From positions 41,904 to 105,903 of the forward strand of contig JANQOR010000021.1 in assembly GCA_028285685.1 (NCBI GenBank): a stretch of DNA of 64,000 bases. Reading direction: 5' to 3'. A model generated the notes under the pieces. That model saw only the letters and a list, made by a program, of their open reading frames with translations, had not been told where the DNA came from and ran no database searches. The DNA is from Cyclobacteriaceae bacterium (GTDB lineage Bacteria > Bacteroidota > Bacteroidia > Cytophagales > Cyclobacteriaceae). Each line of letters opens with the position of its first letter. Positions within the stretch are counted from its first letter, which is position 1. The position numbers and the translations under genes are program-made. Of the stretch, positions 1 to 10,539 are shown piece by piece.

Positions 1-1455
<1,455 letters not shown>

Positions 1456-1474
1456 TCAATTGTTACTAGTTAGG

Positions 1475-2290
1475 TTAATAGCTTTCCTTTTCGTTAGGAA
1501 AGTCTTTTGACTTAATGTCAGAGACGTAGCTTTTAACAGCTTGGGACATCACTTGGTTCAGGTCAGCGTATTGTCGCAGAAATCGTGGCTTAAAATCTTG
1601 GGTTATGCCAAGCATATCATGCACAACCAGCACCTGGCCGTCAACATCTGGTCCAGCTCCAATCCCGATCATAGGAATCGAAACCGAATCAGCGGCTTGC
1701 TTTGCCAACTTTGATGGGATCTTTTCAAGGACTATTCCAAAGCAGCCCAACTCCTCCAAAAGCACGACATCTTCCAGCAATTTTTTGGCTTCCGCTTCTT
1801 CCTTGGCTCTTACGGTATATGTACCAAACTTGTAGATGGACTGAGGTGTCAAGCCCAAATGTCCCATCACTGGAATCCCTGCTGATAGCACTCGCTCGAT
1901 GCTTTCTTTGATCTCAACTCCGCCTTCCATTTTCACCGCATGTGCTCCTGATTCTTTCATGATTCGAATGCATGACCGTAGGGCCTCCGAAGAACTTCCC
2001 TGGTAGCTTCCGAAAGGAACATCGACAATGACAAGTGCCCTTTTCACAGCTTTTACCACCGAGGTAGCATGCCAAATCATGTGATCTAATGTAATTGGTA
2101 GAGTAGTCTCATTCCCCGCCATAACGTTAGATGCGCTGTCTCCGACTAGAATCGCATCAACACCAGACTGATCGATGATCTTAGCCATTGAGTAATCATA
2201 GGCTGTCAGCATTGAAATTTTCTCACCGTTGGACTTCATTTCTTGAAGCTGGTGAGTGGTAACTACCTTGATGTTTTTCTGTACGCTCAT
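1475..2290 (-). CDS. panB: 3-methyl-2-oxobutanoate hydroxymethyltransferase
   Basis: Ketopantoate hydroxymethyltransferase, the first committed step of pantothenate (vitamin B5/CoA) synthesis: it transfers a hydroxymethyl group from 5,10-methylene-THF to 2-oxoisovalerate. The 271-residue length is normal for the family. Visible family motifs are [15 protein letters not shown] near residues 28-42, the metal and substrate region [11 protein letters not shown] with TLPITLDHM (residues 50-70), [15 protein letters not shown] and [10 protein letters not shown], and the C-terminal [15 protein letters not shown]. The start at 2290 gives the typical N-terminal extension before the TIM barrel. It is followed on the same strand by icd after 25 bp. 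The other pan genes are not in this window. Confidence 0.95.
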   Translation of the reverse strand: MSVQKNIKVVTTHQLQEMKSNGEKISMLTAYDYSMAKIIDQSGVDAILVGDSASNVMAGNETTLPITLDHMIWHATSVVKAVKRALVIVDVPFGSYQGSSSEALRSCIRIMKESGAHAVKMEGGVEIKESIERVLSAGIPVMGHLGLTPQSIYKFGTYTVRAKEEAEAKKLLEDVVLLEELGCFGIVLEKIPSKLAKQAADSVSIPMIGIGAGPDVDGQVLVVHDMLGITQDFKPRFLRQYADLNQVMSQAVKSYVSDIKSKDFPNEKESY

Positions 2291-2394
2291 GAAATTAAAT
2301 GGAAGCGCAATTTAGCCAAAAGGAACGTAATAGTGTGGGAGGAAATGATCACATCAAAGAGCATCCTAACACCTCACCACGGTAAGTGAGTCAA

Positions 2395-2952
2395 TTAACT
2401 CTTCCACTTAATATTGCAGCCTATGCTCGGTTTCTGCTCTTCTAAGGGTGGCTGTCCTTCGATCAGTGCATCAATGGCAGCACTTAAATCCTCACCATTG
2501 ACAGGTTCATTGTTCCCTGGAGTGCTTGCATCGAACCTTCCTCTATAAACACATTTTAGATCAGTGTCAAACAAAAAGAAATCAGGTGTGCATGCTGCAT
2601 CGTAGGCTCTTGCTGTCTCCTGGGTTTCATCAAAGAGATAAGGAAAGTCAAATCCATGTTTTTCAGCCTGGGACTTAAGTTGCTCAGGGCTATCATCAGG
2701 GTAATTTTCGATGTCGTTAGAAGAAATTGCCACGAATCCCACACCTAGATGTTGGTAGTGTCTTGCCACGATTCCTAACTCCTCTTCAATGTTTTTCACA
2801 TAGGGACAATGAGCACAAATGAACATCACAACCAATCCTTCTTCTCCTTTCACATCCTGTAGTGATATGCTTTTGCCAGAGATTACGTCTTGAAGATCAA
2901 AACCAGGGGCTTCTGTTCCAAGAGGCATCATGGTTGAAGGGGTGAGGGCCAT
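2395..2952 (-). CDS. Thioredoxin-fold protein (AhpC/TSA-like, CAHC motif)
   Basis: A 185-residue thioredoxin-fold protein of the AhpC/TSA-redoxin superfamily. It has the peroxiredoxin-like opening (LGTEAPGFDLQDV), then MFICAHCPYVKNIEEEL, where C-A-H-C stands at the position of the thioredoxin CxxC motif, followed by the cis-Pro region ACTPDFFLFD (around residue 120). There is no signal peptide, so it is probably a cytoplasmic oxidoreductase or thiol-dependent peroxidase-like protein. The exact substrate cannot be read from the sequence. It is divergent from the downstream amidohydrolase with a 61-bp shared upstream region. A hydrophilic C-terminal tail containing one further cysteine (PSIGCNIKWK) is typical of this Bacteroidota subgroup as I remember it. 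Confidence 0.85.
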   Translation of the reverse strand: MALTPSTMMPLGTEAPGFDLQDVISGKSISLQDVKGEEGLVVMFICAHCPYVKNIEEELGIVARHYQHLGVGFVAISSNDIENYPDDSPEQLKSQAEKHGFDFPYLFDETQETARAYDAACTPDFFLFDTDLKCVYRGRFDASTPGNNEPVNGEDLSAAIDALIEGQPPLEEQKPSIGCNIKWKS

Positions 2953-3013
2953 AGCTTTGCGTTTAGTTTGTTTATTTTTAACAGCCTAGAACGCAACAAT
3001 AATACAACTAACC

Positions 3014-4663
3014 ATGAAAAAATTTCCAGGCTTCCTACTATTTCTTCTGGTGGGCTTTCTTCTCCATGCTCAAATAACCCCAGCTCCATCACGAACCGAA
3101 GGCCAGGGACCCTTCGATCAATTGATCATTAGGGGAGCTACTCTTATCAATGGTAATGGCGCACCGCCGATTGGACCTGTTGATATTGTGGTTGAAAAAA
3201 ATGTGATTACAAGAGTCCAGGTGGTTGGATACCCTGGAGTCGAAATAAATGAGGATCGAAGGCCCAAATTCGATGGAAATGGACTGGAAATTGATGCCGA
3301 AGGCATGTACGTGTTACCTGGATTTGTCGACATGCATGGTCATATCGGCGGAACCAGCCAGGGTACTCCAGCGGAGTATGTATTTAAGTTGTGGTTGGCT
3401 CACGGAATTACCACTATACGAGATCCATCTGCAGGTAATGGGCTAGATTGGGTACTCAGGCATAAGCAAAGAAGTGCTCGGAATGAAATTACAGCACCAA
3501 GAATCTTAGCTTACACTTCTTTTGGACAAAACCTTGAGGAAGTCAAATCAATAAGGGATGTTCCTGGTGAAAGAAACGTCGGAACGGAAGTCTTGAAAAA
3601 TCCGATAACCAATGCAAATGAAGCGATCTCATGGGTCAGAGCTAATTATCGTAGAGGAGCTGATGGAATCAAATTTTTTGGTGCTTCGCCCGAAGTGATG
3701 GATGCAGCTTTGAGGGAAAACAAAAAACTAGGTCTTCGGTCAGCTTGTCACCACGCGCAGTTAAGTGTGGCACGCTGGAATGTCTTAAATTCAGCTGAAG
3801 CTGGTCTCACCTCAATGGAGCATTGGTATGGTCTGCCAGAAGCATTGTTTGCCGATCGGATAGTGCAGGATTATCCCCTCGACTACAACTATAACAACGA
3901 ACAGCATCGTTTTGGGGAGGCAGGTAGACTTTGGAAACAAGCTGCTCCCCCCTATTCTGACAAGTGGAATAAAGTGATGAATAGGTTGTTAGAACTAGAC
4001 TTCACACTTGACCCAACCTTCAACATCTATGAAGCCAGCCGCGATTTGATGCGAGCGAGGAATGCAGACTGGCACAGAGCTTACACCCTTCCTTCCTTGT
4101 GGAAATTTTATCAACCAAGCAAAATATCGCATGGTTCATACTGGCACTTCTGGGGCACAGAAGAGGAAGTGGCCTGGAAAGAGAATTACCGACTGTGGAT
4201 GACGTTCATCAATGAGTATAAAAACAGAGGCGGGCGTGTTACAACAGGCTCAGACTCCGGATTCATTTTTCAATTGTACGGTTTTGCCTACATCAGAGAA
4301 ATGGAACTGCTAAGAGAAGCTGGTTTTCATCCATTGGAGGTGATTAAGTCTGCTACGCTAAATGGCGCTGAAGCCCTCGGAATGGATAAGCAAATAGGAA
4401 CGGTTGAGGTTGGAAAGTTGGCGGATTTGGTCTTAATCGATCAAAACCCATTGCAAAACTTGAAAGTGCTTTACGGAACAGGAGCTATTAAGCTAACAGA
4501 AGATAACGAGGTAACCAGGGTTGGGGGAGTAAACTATACGATCAAAGATGGAGTCGTTTTTGATGCAAAAGAATTGCTAAAGGACGTTCGAGAAATGGTT
4601 CTGGAAGCAAAAGACGGGACTGAAATTGAACAGCCGGGATATCCCAACTGGGATAAGGACTAA
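3014..4663 (+). CDS. Exported amidohydrolase family protein
   Basis: A 549-residue metal-dependent hydrolase of the urease/imidazolonepropionase-like amidohydrolase superfamily. The N-terminus (KKFPGFLLFLLVGFLLHAQ) is a signal peptide, so it acts in the periplasm or outside the cell. Metal-binding landmarks are visible: VDMHGHIGG (HxH after strand 1, about residue 107), GIKFFG (candidate bridging lysine), ACHHAQ and SMEHWYG (histidines), and TTGSDSGF (the catalytic aspartate). The C-terminal KLADLVLIDQNPL is the standard beta-sandwich closing segment. Family members hydrolyse amide or cyclic amide bonds, including dipeptides and hydantoins. The substrate here is unknown. Its stop is 28 bp from the convergent GDPD gene. 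Confidence 0.88.
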   Translation: MKKFPGFLLFLLVGFLLHAQITPAPSRTEGQGPFDQLIIRGATLINGNGAPPIGPVDIVVEKNVITRVQVVGYPGVEINEDRRPKFDGNGLEIDAEGMYVLPGFVDMHGHIGGTSQGTPAEYVFKLWLAHGITTIRDPSAGNGLDWVLRHKQRSARNEITAPRILAYTSFGQNLEEVKSIRDVPGERNVGTEVLKNPITNANEAISWVRANYRRGADGIKFFGASPEVMDAALRENKKLGLRSACHHAQLSVARWNVLNSAEAGLTSMEHWYGLPEALFADRIVQDYPLDYNYNNEQHRFGEAGRLWKQAAPPYSDKWNKVMNRLLELDFTLDPTFNIYEASRDLMRARNADWHRAYTLPSLWKFYQPSKISHGSYWHFWGTEEEVAWKENYRLWMTFINEYKNRGGRVTTGSDSGFIFQLYGFAYIREMELLREAGFHPLEVIKSATLNGAEALGMDKQIGTVEVGKLADLVLIDQNPLQNLKVLYGTGAIKLTEDNEVTRVGGVNYTIKDGVVFDAKELLKDVREMVLEAKDGTEIEQPGYPNWDKD

Positions 4664-4690
4664 TTGGAAGACTTATTGGTTAGTTGAAAG

Positions 4691-5611
4691 TCATTCAAGA
4701 TTAGCTAACTCTTCCCTTAGGTCAATCGCTATTTTCGGAAAGTCGGTGATGATTCCGTCCACTCCTGCATTTAGCATTTTTATCATGTCATCCCTGGTAT
4801 TGACTGGATAGGCATGCACTTCAAAACCCTGAGCGTGCATCTGGAAAACCCTTCTTGGTGAAAGTGTTTCCCAATCAGGGTTTATCGCTTTCATTCGGTT
4901 GCTTTCCTTCGCTCTACCCATGTGCATTCTTGTTTCAATATAGAAGGCAATAAGTGGGGCAGAGTCCTCACCGATAATCAAGGCCTTAGTCTGGATCAAC
5001 GAATCCAAAACGTGCACCTCATCAAGATACCTTGGTTCATATGATTGGAGAATGATCCAATCTTCGCCATTGTTCTCGCTCATCACAATTTCCACTAGCT
5101 TCTCCGCAAAATCATGATAGTGAGGATGATCCATATGCTTGATCTCTATCAACACCTTGCATCGACCGTCGACATAATCCAGTACTTCTTTCAGAGTCGG
5201 TATTCTTTCGCTGGCAAACTTGGAGTCTTTGTGAGATCCCACGTCAAACTGCTTGATCTCTTCGAGAGTATAATCGTGCACGTCACCAGTGACCCTGTTT
5301 CCAAGAGTGTCTCTTGCAATCCGATCCAACGTCTGATCATGAAACACAACAATCTCCTCATCCAGCGTGTGCCTTACATCCAATTCTATTTGATCTACAC
5401 CTAATTCCAGTGCTCGTTTAAAAGCCGCCATTGTATTTTCTGGCGCCAAACCTGAAGCTCCTTTATGGGCGATGATCTGAAATTCTTTACCTCCTAGACG
5501 ATCAATTGAGGTACTCGCAAAGATCGACCTGTAAAGCCATGGCTCAAATAGTGACAATGCAGCAAATAGTGCGAAAAATGGCGCAGAGTAAAGTAAAAAC
5601 TTCTTGGTCAT
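4691..5611 (-). CDS. Glycerophosphodiester phosphodiesterase, membrane-anchored
   Basis: A 306-residue GDPD-family enzyme that hydrolyses glycerophosphodiesters from phospholipid turnover to glycerol-3-phosphate and an alcohol. An N-terminal hydrophobic segment (residues 4-22) ends in acidic and aromatic sequence without a clear cleavage site, so it is probably a membrane anchor facing the periplasm. The TIM-barrel catalytic signature is intact: AHKGASGLAPENTMAAF (general acid-base His, about residue 50), IELDVRHT (metal-binding Glu and Asp), and VVFHDQTLDR (second His). A late lysine-glutamate pair appears in VLIEIKH. The barrel ends in GVDGIITDFP, also typical. It converges with the amidohydrolase; no operon partner is apparent. 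Confidence 0.92.
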   Translation of the reverse strand: MTKKFLLYSAPFFALFAALSLFEPWLYRSIFASTSIDRLGGKEFQIIAHKGASGLAPENTMAAFKRALELGVDQIELDVRHTLDEEIVVFHDQTLDRIARDTLGNRVTGDVHDYTLEEIKQFDVGSHKDSKFASERIPTLKEVLDYVDGRCKVLIEIKHMDHPHYHDFAEKLVEIVMSENNGEDWIILQSYEPRYLDEVHVLDSLIQTKALIIGEDSAPLIAFYIETRMHMGRAKESNRMKAINPDWETLSPRRVFQMHAQGFEVHAYPVNTRDDMIKMLNAGVDGIITDFPKIAIDLREELANLE

Positions 5612-5654
5612 AGGTGATTATTTACCACAAAAATTACACAAAAAGAACTAAATA

Positions 5655-7415
5655 CTATGATTTGGTTTTCTGATTTAAATCAATGCCCAACTCAGCCAGT
5701 TGCTCGACGGAAATTCGAGAGGGTGAATCAATCATCATATCTCGTCCTGAATTGTTCTTGGGAAAAGCAATAAAATCTCGAATACTCTCCTCACCTGCCA
5801 TCATCGCACACATTCTGTCAAACCCAAATGCAATGCCTCCATGCGGTGGTGCGCCATATTCAAACGCTCCCAACAGAAAGCCAAACTGTTCCTCAGCTTC
5901 TTCTTTTGTGAAGCCTAGCACCTCAAACATTTTGGACTGCAGACCACGATCATGTATCCGTATGGAACCTCCGCCTGCTTCAACACCATTTATTACAAGA
6001 TCATAAGCATTGGCTCGCACATTGCCGGGATCTGAATCCAGCTTATCGATGTCCTCAGGATTTGGAGAAGTAAAAGGATGGTGCATGGCATGATATCGCT
6101 GAGTATCCTCATCCCACTCCAGCAATGGAAAATCCAACACCCACAGAGGCGCAACTTTGCTCTTGTCTCTTAATCCCAGACGTTCACCCATTTCTAATCT
6201 CAACTCATTGAGCGCCTTTCTAGTTTGATCTTTTTCTCCTGCTAAGATCAAAATAAGATCTCCGGGCTTGGCATTCGCTTTAGCCGCCCAGCTTTGAAGC
6301 GCCTCCTGATCAAAAAACTTATCTACTGAAGACTTAAAGGTTCCATCTTCATTGCACTTGACATAAACCAGCCCCTTGGCTCCAATTTGAGGTTTTTTCA
6401 CAAAATCAGTTAGCTCATCTAACTGCTTTCTGGAATAGTCAGCACATCCTTCAACATTTATTCCTACGACTAGCTCTGAACTGTCAAAAACCACAAACCC
6501 TTTTCCCTGGACCAAATCGTTCAACTCCACGAACTCCAATCCAAACCTAAGATCAGGCTTATCTGATCCATACTTCTCGATTGCCTCGTGGTAGGACATC
6601 CTGTGAAAATCACCAAGCTCCAGACCCTTGATCTCTTTGTATAAGAACTTGGTCATCCCCTCAAACGTATTCAGAACGTCTTCTCTTTCCACAAAGGCCA
6701 TCTCACAGTCAATCTGTGTGAATTCTGGTTGTCTGTCTGCTCTAAGATCTTCATCTCTAAAGCATTTCACAATTTGATAGTAGCGATCCAGGCCTGCTAC
6801 CATTAACAACTGCTTGAACGTTTGTGGCGATTGTGGAAGAGCATAAAACTCTCCTTCATTCATTCGTGACGGAACAACGAAATCTCTCGCTCCTTCCGGG
6901 GTAGATTTTATCAGATAAGGCGTCTCCACCTCAATGAATTTGTCGCCAGTTAGGTATTCTCGAACCTTTTGCATCATCAGATGCCGCAGCTCCAGTTTTT
7001 CTCTCACGACCTCCCGTCTTATATCAAGGTATCTGTATTGCAATCTTAAATCCTCCCCACCATCTGTTTCTTCCTCTATCGTAAAAGGAGGCGTTTTGGA
7101 GGCATTCAAAACATCAAGACTCGAAACGCGAATCTCAATGTCACCTGTCGGTATTTTATCATTTTTGGAATATCGTTCGACTACTTGTCCCGAGGCTCTC
7201 AGCACGAACTCCCTACCCACGCTTTTTGCTTTTTCTATCAAATCTGGGTCTGTAACTCCTTCTTCGAATATCAACTGGGTAATTCCATACCTGTCCCGAA
7301 GATCCACATACACAATTCCTCCTTTGTCGCGTTGTTTTTGTACCCAACCAGTTAATGTGACTTCCTTTTCAGCGTCATCGATTCTCAATTCGCCGCATGT
7401 ATGCGTTCTTAGCAT
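5655..7415 (-). CDS. aspS: Aspartyl-tRNA synthetase
   Basis: Class IIb aminoacyl-tRNA synthetase that charges tRNA-Asp. The 586-residue length and domain order match the bacterial enzyme: N-terminal OB-fold anticodon-binding domain ([20 protein letters not shown], residues 21-40), the class II catalytic core with motif 2 ([16 protein letters not shown] around residue 220), a bacterial GAD insertion domain (about 290-420), and motif 3 ([15 protein letters not shown] near 540). The starting ATG at 7415 gives [10 protein letters not shown], the standard N-terminus. Whether it is discriminating or also serves tRNA-Asn cannot be decided by eye. The upstream DUF3667 gene is on the same strand 26 bp away. 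Confidence 0.97.
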   Translation of the reverse strand: MLRTHTCGELRIDDAEKEVTLTGWVQKQRDKGGIVYVDLRDRYGITQLIFEEGVTDPDLIEKAKSVGREFVLRASGQVVERYSKNDKIPTGDIEIRVSSLDVLNASKTPPFTIEEETDGGEDLRLQYRYLDIRREVVREKLELRHLMMQKVREYLTGDKFIEVETPYLIKSTPEGARDFVVPSRMNEGEFYALPQSPQTFKQLLMVAGLDRYYQIVKCFRDEDLRADRQPEFTQIDCEMAFVEREDVLNTFEGMTKFLYKEIKGLELGDFHRMSYHEAIEKYGSDKPDLRFGLEFVELNDLVQGKGFVVFDSSELVVGINVEGCADYSRKQLDELTDFVKKPQIGAKGLVYVKCNEDGTFKSSVDKFFDQEALQSWAAKANAKPGDLILILAGEKDQTRKALNELRLEMGERLGLRDKSKVAPLWVLDFPLLEWDEDTQRYHAMHHPFTSPNPEDIDKLDSDPGNVRANAYDLVINGVEAGGGSIRIHDRGLQSKMFEVLGFTKEEAEEQFGFLLGAFEYGAPPHGGIAFGFDRMCAMMAGEESIRDFIAFPKNNSGRDMMIDSPSRISVEQLAELGIDLNQKTKS

Positions 7416-7441
7416 CAGTTTCCAATTTTAAGGACGCAAAA

Positions 7442-8500
7442 TTAAGGTTCTTGCTTTGTTAATAAAGATTTGACTCGAAAAGAAGTTTTATCCCAAAAAA
7501 TCGTCGCTCTTACATCATCTAAAAATTCAATCTCCACTTCATTTCCTGATTTTTTCCAAGCACTAATTTCACGTGGTAGACTATAATCTTGTAAATGGAT
7601 CATCCGTGGTTTTTCTTCATCAACTTTGTATATAGCAATGATTGGGTTAGAGATGGAATCTCGAAAGAGGATCACACATTCATCCAACTTGTCATTGGTC
7701 AGATCTATCCAGAGTGGGTTAGTAACCAAGGAATCAGCATAAGCCGTCCTTATATCGATCTTCTTCCTTTGAATCACCCAATAGCTGGTCGCAGGATAAG
7801 TAGCTCTTACATCATCTTCTTCCTCTCCGGCATAGACTTCATCAACAAGAAACACAACAAGAAGCATCGATGCAGAGATAATTAGAAGGTTAACCAAAAC
7901 TCCCACTATATGAGCACGGAAAGCCAGCCAATAAAATCTCAGAAACCATACTATGAATGTGAGGCCAATTAAGCTATACAGAACAAGAAAATCACCTCCC
8001 CGCCAATAAATGGAAGTCACATGATTGATAATATCCAATGAAAAAGTGAAAATTAAAAGAGCCGCAGATCCATACAGATTTATAAGAAAAACTTCGATTG
8101 TATTAAATCTTATGAATTTTAGCCATCCCACAATAAAACTTGAAAACAGAATTATCATGATAGTGGACATTAACACCTGAAACTGGTTCCCGTACATTCC
8201 AATGCCAGTGAATCCCAGTATCCCGGACTCATCAATCAGGTAAAATATCCCTGCCACTATTAGAAGATATCCGACCGGATGGATATAGCTCTTTGTTTTC
8301 CCGCCCAGGTAATCACTCAACATGTGATTTGGCTTGAAAAGCAGGTAAAAAGTGGTCTTAAATAGTCCCCTTCGGAAATCCAGAACATCCAGCAGCTGAT
8401 GAAGTGCAAACTTCAGCGTTTGCTTTTCAATATGTCGCTGACCGCAGCTTGAGCAAAATTCTCCATCAAATTCACTAAGACAATTCTTACAGGCTCTCAT
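7442..8500 (-). CDS. DUF3667 family membrane protein
   Basis: A 352-residue integral membrane protein of unknown function. The N-terminus carries a zinc-ribbon-like four-cysteine cluster (MRACKNCLSEFDGEFCSSCG), then a conserved amphipathic segment (LKFALHQLLDVLDFRRGLF) and PNHMLSDYLGGKTKSYIHP, the hallmarks of DUF3667, a family common in Bacteroidota. Four to five hydrophobic segments follow (about residues 75-230). The C-terminal third is soluble and may be a periplasmic beta-rich domain. I chose the ATG at 8500, where the cysteine cluster begins. An in-frame ATG at 8530 would add ten residues with no family resemblance. Function is unknown, and the context (aspS downstream) is not informative. 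Confidence 0.8.
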   Translation of the reverse strand: MRACKNCLSEFDGEFCSSCGQRHIEKQTLKFALHQLLDVLDFRRGLFKTTFYLLFKPNHMLSDYLGGKTKSYIHPVGYLLIVAGIFYLIDESGILGFTGIGMYGNQFQVLMSTIMIILFSSFIVGWLKFIRFNTIEVFLINLYGSAALLIFTFSLDIINHVTSIYWRGGDFLVLYSLIGLTFIVWFLRFYWLAFRAHIVGVLVNLLIISASMLLVVFLVDEVYAGEEEDDVRATYPATSYWVIQRKKIDIRTAYADSLVTNPLWIDLTNDKLDECVILFRDSISNPIIAIYKVDEEKPRMIHLQDYSLPREISAWKKSGNEVEIEFLDDVRATIFWDKTSFRVKSLLTKQEP

Positions 8501-8556
8501 ATTGAACAATTTACCAATATTTGTAATCAATGTCCTGAGAACAAAACTTCAAGCAT

Positions 8557-9111
8557 GTGAAACAGCTTTCTCTAATAATGGTACTTTTCGTTGGTGCGGT
8601 CATCAATTCTATTGCACAACAAAAAATGGCTTCTACAAAAATTGGCGAGAACATCACAATGAAAATTCCAACCGGGTTTCTAAGCATGTCAAACAGGGAT
8701 CGGATGGAGAAAATTGCTTCATCAAAAATTCCGTTAGCTACCTATTCGACAGAGTCTCAAGAAGTGACGCTAAGCATCAACGACAATCCGATGCAATGGA
8801 CGAGCGAGGATACGAAAGTTGTTTATGGCTTTTACAAAGCGAGTGTCAATGCCTTGTTCGATGAAGTCAAATATATCCAGGACACCATTAAGCAAATCAA
8901 CGGGAGAGAGTTCATAGTTTTCGAGTTTGTTTCAACTGTTCGTGACGATAATGTTTTTTCCTCCAGGAGTGGTGAAAGAAATTACACGTACATCCAATAC
9001 ACTTCCTATAATGACCAGGTCTTGCTCTTTAATCTGGGTTGTCCTGCTCGGATGCAGTTGGAGTGGGAAGATGCGGCAGAAGAAATCATGCAAAGTATTC
9101 GTATCAAATGA
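8557..9111 (+). CDS. Small secreted protein of unknown function
   Basis: A 184-residue protein I do not recognise. It begins with a clear signal peptide (KQLSLIMVLFVGAVINSIAQ, cleavage near residue 20), so it is exported. The mature part reads like a compact alpha/beta domain with a mid-region GFYKASVNALFDEVKY and GREFIVFEFVSTV, resembling small stress-response or PsbP-like folds, but this is a weak impression. Its stop codon overlaps the tadA start by ATGA, so the two are translationally coupled. It diverges from the DUF3667 gene. Confidence 0.7.
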   Translation: MKQLSLIMVLFVGAVINSIAQQKMASTKIGENITMKIPTGFLSMSNRDRMEKIASSKIPLATYSTESQEVTLSINDNPMQWTSEDTKVVYGFYKASVNALFDEVKYIQDTIKQINGREFIVFEFVSTVRDDNVFSSRSGERNYTYIQYTSYNDQVLLFNLGCPARMQLEWEDAAEEIMQSIRIK

Positions 9112-9560
9112 CCGAACTAAGTGTCTTCAGCGATGAGCACTTCATGAAGCAGGCACTGGCAGAGGCCCAGACTGCTTTTGATGAAGGAGAAATACCCATT
9201 GGAGCAGTGGTGGTCTGCGAGAACAAGATCATTGCCAAAGATCACAACAGGGTAGAGAGGCTAAGTGATGCCACAGCGCATGCAGAAATGCTTGCAATCA
9301 CGGCAGCTCAAAACAATCTCAACTCCAAATATTTGAATGAATGTACACTTTATGTCACCCTGGAACCGTGTAGCATGTGTGCCGGAGCACTTTTCTGGAC
9401 TCAACTTGGAAAGTTGGTGATTGGGGCTTCTGACGAAAAACGAGGCTTCACAGCATTCAATAAAAAGATCGTTCATCAGAAAACTGAAGTCCAAACAGGT
9501 GTTGCGAAAGCGGAGTGTGAGGAGATAATTAAAGATTTTTTTCGGAAGTTGAGGAACTAG
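9108..9560 (+). CDS. tadA: tRNA-specific adenosine deaminase
   Basis: Zinc-dependent deaminase that converts the wobble adenosine of tRNA-Arg(ACG) to inosine. The 150-residue protein has both halves of the CDA-fold zinc site: HAEMLA (metal His and catalytic Glu, about residues 58-63) and TLEPCSMCAGAL (PCxxC cysteines, about residues 88-99). The family signature VVVCENKIIAKDHNRVE precedes them. The chosen ATG at 9108 overlaps the TGA stop of the preceding gene (ATGA). An in-frame start at 9039 lies inside that gene and has no homology-like sequence. A guanine deaminase or other nucleoside deaminase is a less likely alternative because the length and the PCSMC motif fit TadA best. Confidence 0.9.
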   Translation: MTELSVFSDEHFMKQALAEAQTAFDEGEIPIGAVVVCENKIIAKDHNRVERLSDATAHAEMLAITAAQNNLNSKYLNECTLYVTLEPCSMCAGALFWTQLGKLVIGASDEKRGFTAFNKKIVHQKTEVQTGVAKAECEEIIKDFFRKLRN

Positions 9561-9695
9561 ATCTGATCAAGAATGATTAGTTAGTTAATTTGATGGAAAT
9601 AGGATGTTTCTTAAACTTTCTATCCTCAGATCAGTTAAGGAGATTTGTTACCTTCACGTCACTATTTTTACAACCTATAAAAACTAGAAATAATT

Positions 9696-10292
9696 ATGGC
9701 TTTCGAATTACCAGATTTACCATATGCTCATGACGCACTGAGCCCTCATATCGATGCTCAAACCATGGAAATACATCATGGAAAGCATCACAATGCTTAT
9801 GTCACCAATCTTAACAATGCTGCAGGTGGTCCCATTGCAGAAAAGAGTATCGAAGATGTTTGTAGGCATCACTCAGATATTCCTGCCATAAGAAACAATG
9901 GTGGTGGTCACTACAACCACTCATTGTTTTGGACGATCATGAGTCCTGACGGCGGTGGGGAGCCATCAGGAGCGCTGGCTGACGCCATCAACTCGGCTTT
10001 TGGCTCCTTTGACCAATTCAAGGAAGCATTCAGTAAGGCTGCTGCGACGAGGTTTGGTAGTGGTTGGGCCTGGCTATGTAAGAAGGCCGATGGCACACTT
10101 GATGTTTGCTCATCTGCTAACCAAGATAACCCGTTGATGCCTGGTGTCGGATGTGGTGGAACACCAATACTTGGCTTGGATGTTTGGGAGCATGCCTACT
10201 ACCTGAATTATCAAAACAGACGCCCGGATTACATTAGTGCGTTTTTCAACGTAATCAACTGGGATGAGGTGAGCAGAAGATTTGATTCATAG
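9696..10292 (+). CDS. sod: Superoxide dismutase, Fe/Mn family
   Basis: Cytoplasmic Fe/Mn superoxide dismutase that dismutes superoxide to hydrogen peroxide and oxygen. The 198-residue length is normal. The four metal ligands are visible: His in MEIHHGKHH (about residue 27), His in [11 protein letters not shown] (about 75), and Asp and His in [14 protein letters not shown] (about 159-163). The metal preference (Fe, Mn or either) cannot be decided reliably by eye. There is no signal peptide. The 135-bp upstream region is AT-rich and carries TTTG (9644-9647) and TATTTTTA (9663-9670), loosely like a Bacteroidota promoter but with short spacing. The histidine leader begins right after its stop. 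Confidence 0.95.
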   Translation: MAFELPDLPYAHDALSPHIDAQTMEIHHGKHHNAYVTNLNNAAGGPIAEKSIEDVCRHHSDIPAIRNNGGGHYNHSLFWTIMSPDGGGEPSGALADAINSAFGSFDQFKEAFSKAAATRFGSGWAWLCKKADGTLDVCSSANQDNPLMPGVGCGGTPILGLDVWEHAYYLNYQNRRPDYISAFFNVINWDEVSRRFDS

Positions 10293-10322
10293 TTTGAATT
10301 TTAAAATTGAGCACTATATTCG
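10293..10322 (+). promoter_or_regulatory. Candidate promoter of the histidine operon
   Basis: TTTG at 10293-10296 and TATATTCG at 10315-10322, separated by 18 nt, resemble the Bacteroidota -33 (TTTG) and -7 (TAnnTTTG) elements with one mismatch in the latter. If used, transcription would start only a few bases before the leader peptide start at 10333, giving an almost leaderless short ORF. That is unusual, so a promoter further upstream remains possible. Confidence 0.35.
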
Positions 10323-10332
10323 CACCAGAATA

Positions 10333-10401
10333 ATGAACACAAGCAGACTACATCATCATGTACATCATTACAACTTCTCTCTTGAAGAGGTAGGAAGATG
10401 A
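10333..10401 (+). CDS. hisL: Histidine operon leader peptide (five His codons)
   Basis: A 22-codon ORF, MNTSRLHHHVHHYNFSLEEV followed by GR and TGA, containing CAT CAT CAT GTA CAT CAT. Such a run of histidine codons immediately upstream of a Rho-independent terminator and hisG is the classic signature of ribosome-mediated transcription attenuation. When charged tRNA-His is scarce the ribosome stalls on the His codons and the downstream terminator is prevented from forming. All five His residues use CAT. I see no Shine-Dalgarno sequence ahead of it, as is normal in this phylum. Leader attenuators of amino acid operons are known in Bacteroidota, so the principle is established; the regulation here is inferred. 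Confidence 0.88.
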   Translation: MNTSRLHHHVHHYNFSLEEVGR

Positions 10402-10410
10402 TGCTGTAGT
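10347..10410 (+). promoter_or_regulatory. Leader RNA hairpin spanning the His codons
   Basis: The segment 10347-10359 (ACTACATCATCAT) can pair with 10398-10410 (ATGATGCTGTAGT): six pairs, one T-C mismatch, six pairs. The 5' arm is made of the first three His codons and the 3' arm covers the leader stop codon and the bases after it. A ribosome stalled at the His codons would melt this stem and free the 3' arm, so it fits the role of the protector hairpin. I could not identify a convincing antiterminator pairing with the terminator's 5' arm. Confidence 0.55.
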
Positions 10411-10425
10411 TTTTAAAAATAACTG

Positions 10426-10457
10426 AAAGCCCGTCGGATTACCGACGGGCTTTTTTT
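10426..10457 (+). terminator. Attenuator terminator upstream of hisG
   Basis: A perfect 12-bp stem (AAAGCCCGTCGG at 10426-10437 with CCGACGGGCTTT at 10442-10453), a four-base loop ATTA and a run of seven T (10451-10457). It lies between the His-rich leader peptide and hisG, 80 bp before the hisG start, so it is the conditional terminator of the operon. Confidence 0.92.
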
Positions 10458-10539
10458 GTGCTATACAATTGGAAACTACTTGAGCAGAAATCGAAAGATG
10501 AACTAAGCAGCGTAAATGACTGGTAAGGACTAGAAAAAA

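Noticed and set aside
9571-9695. Promoter of sod
   Set aside because: TTTG and TATTTTTA are present but separated by only 15 nt; too weak to list as a feature.
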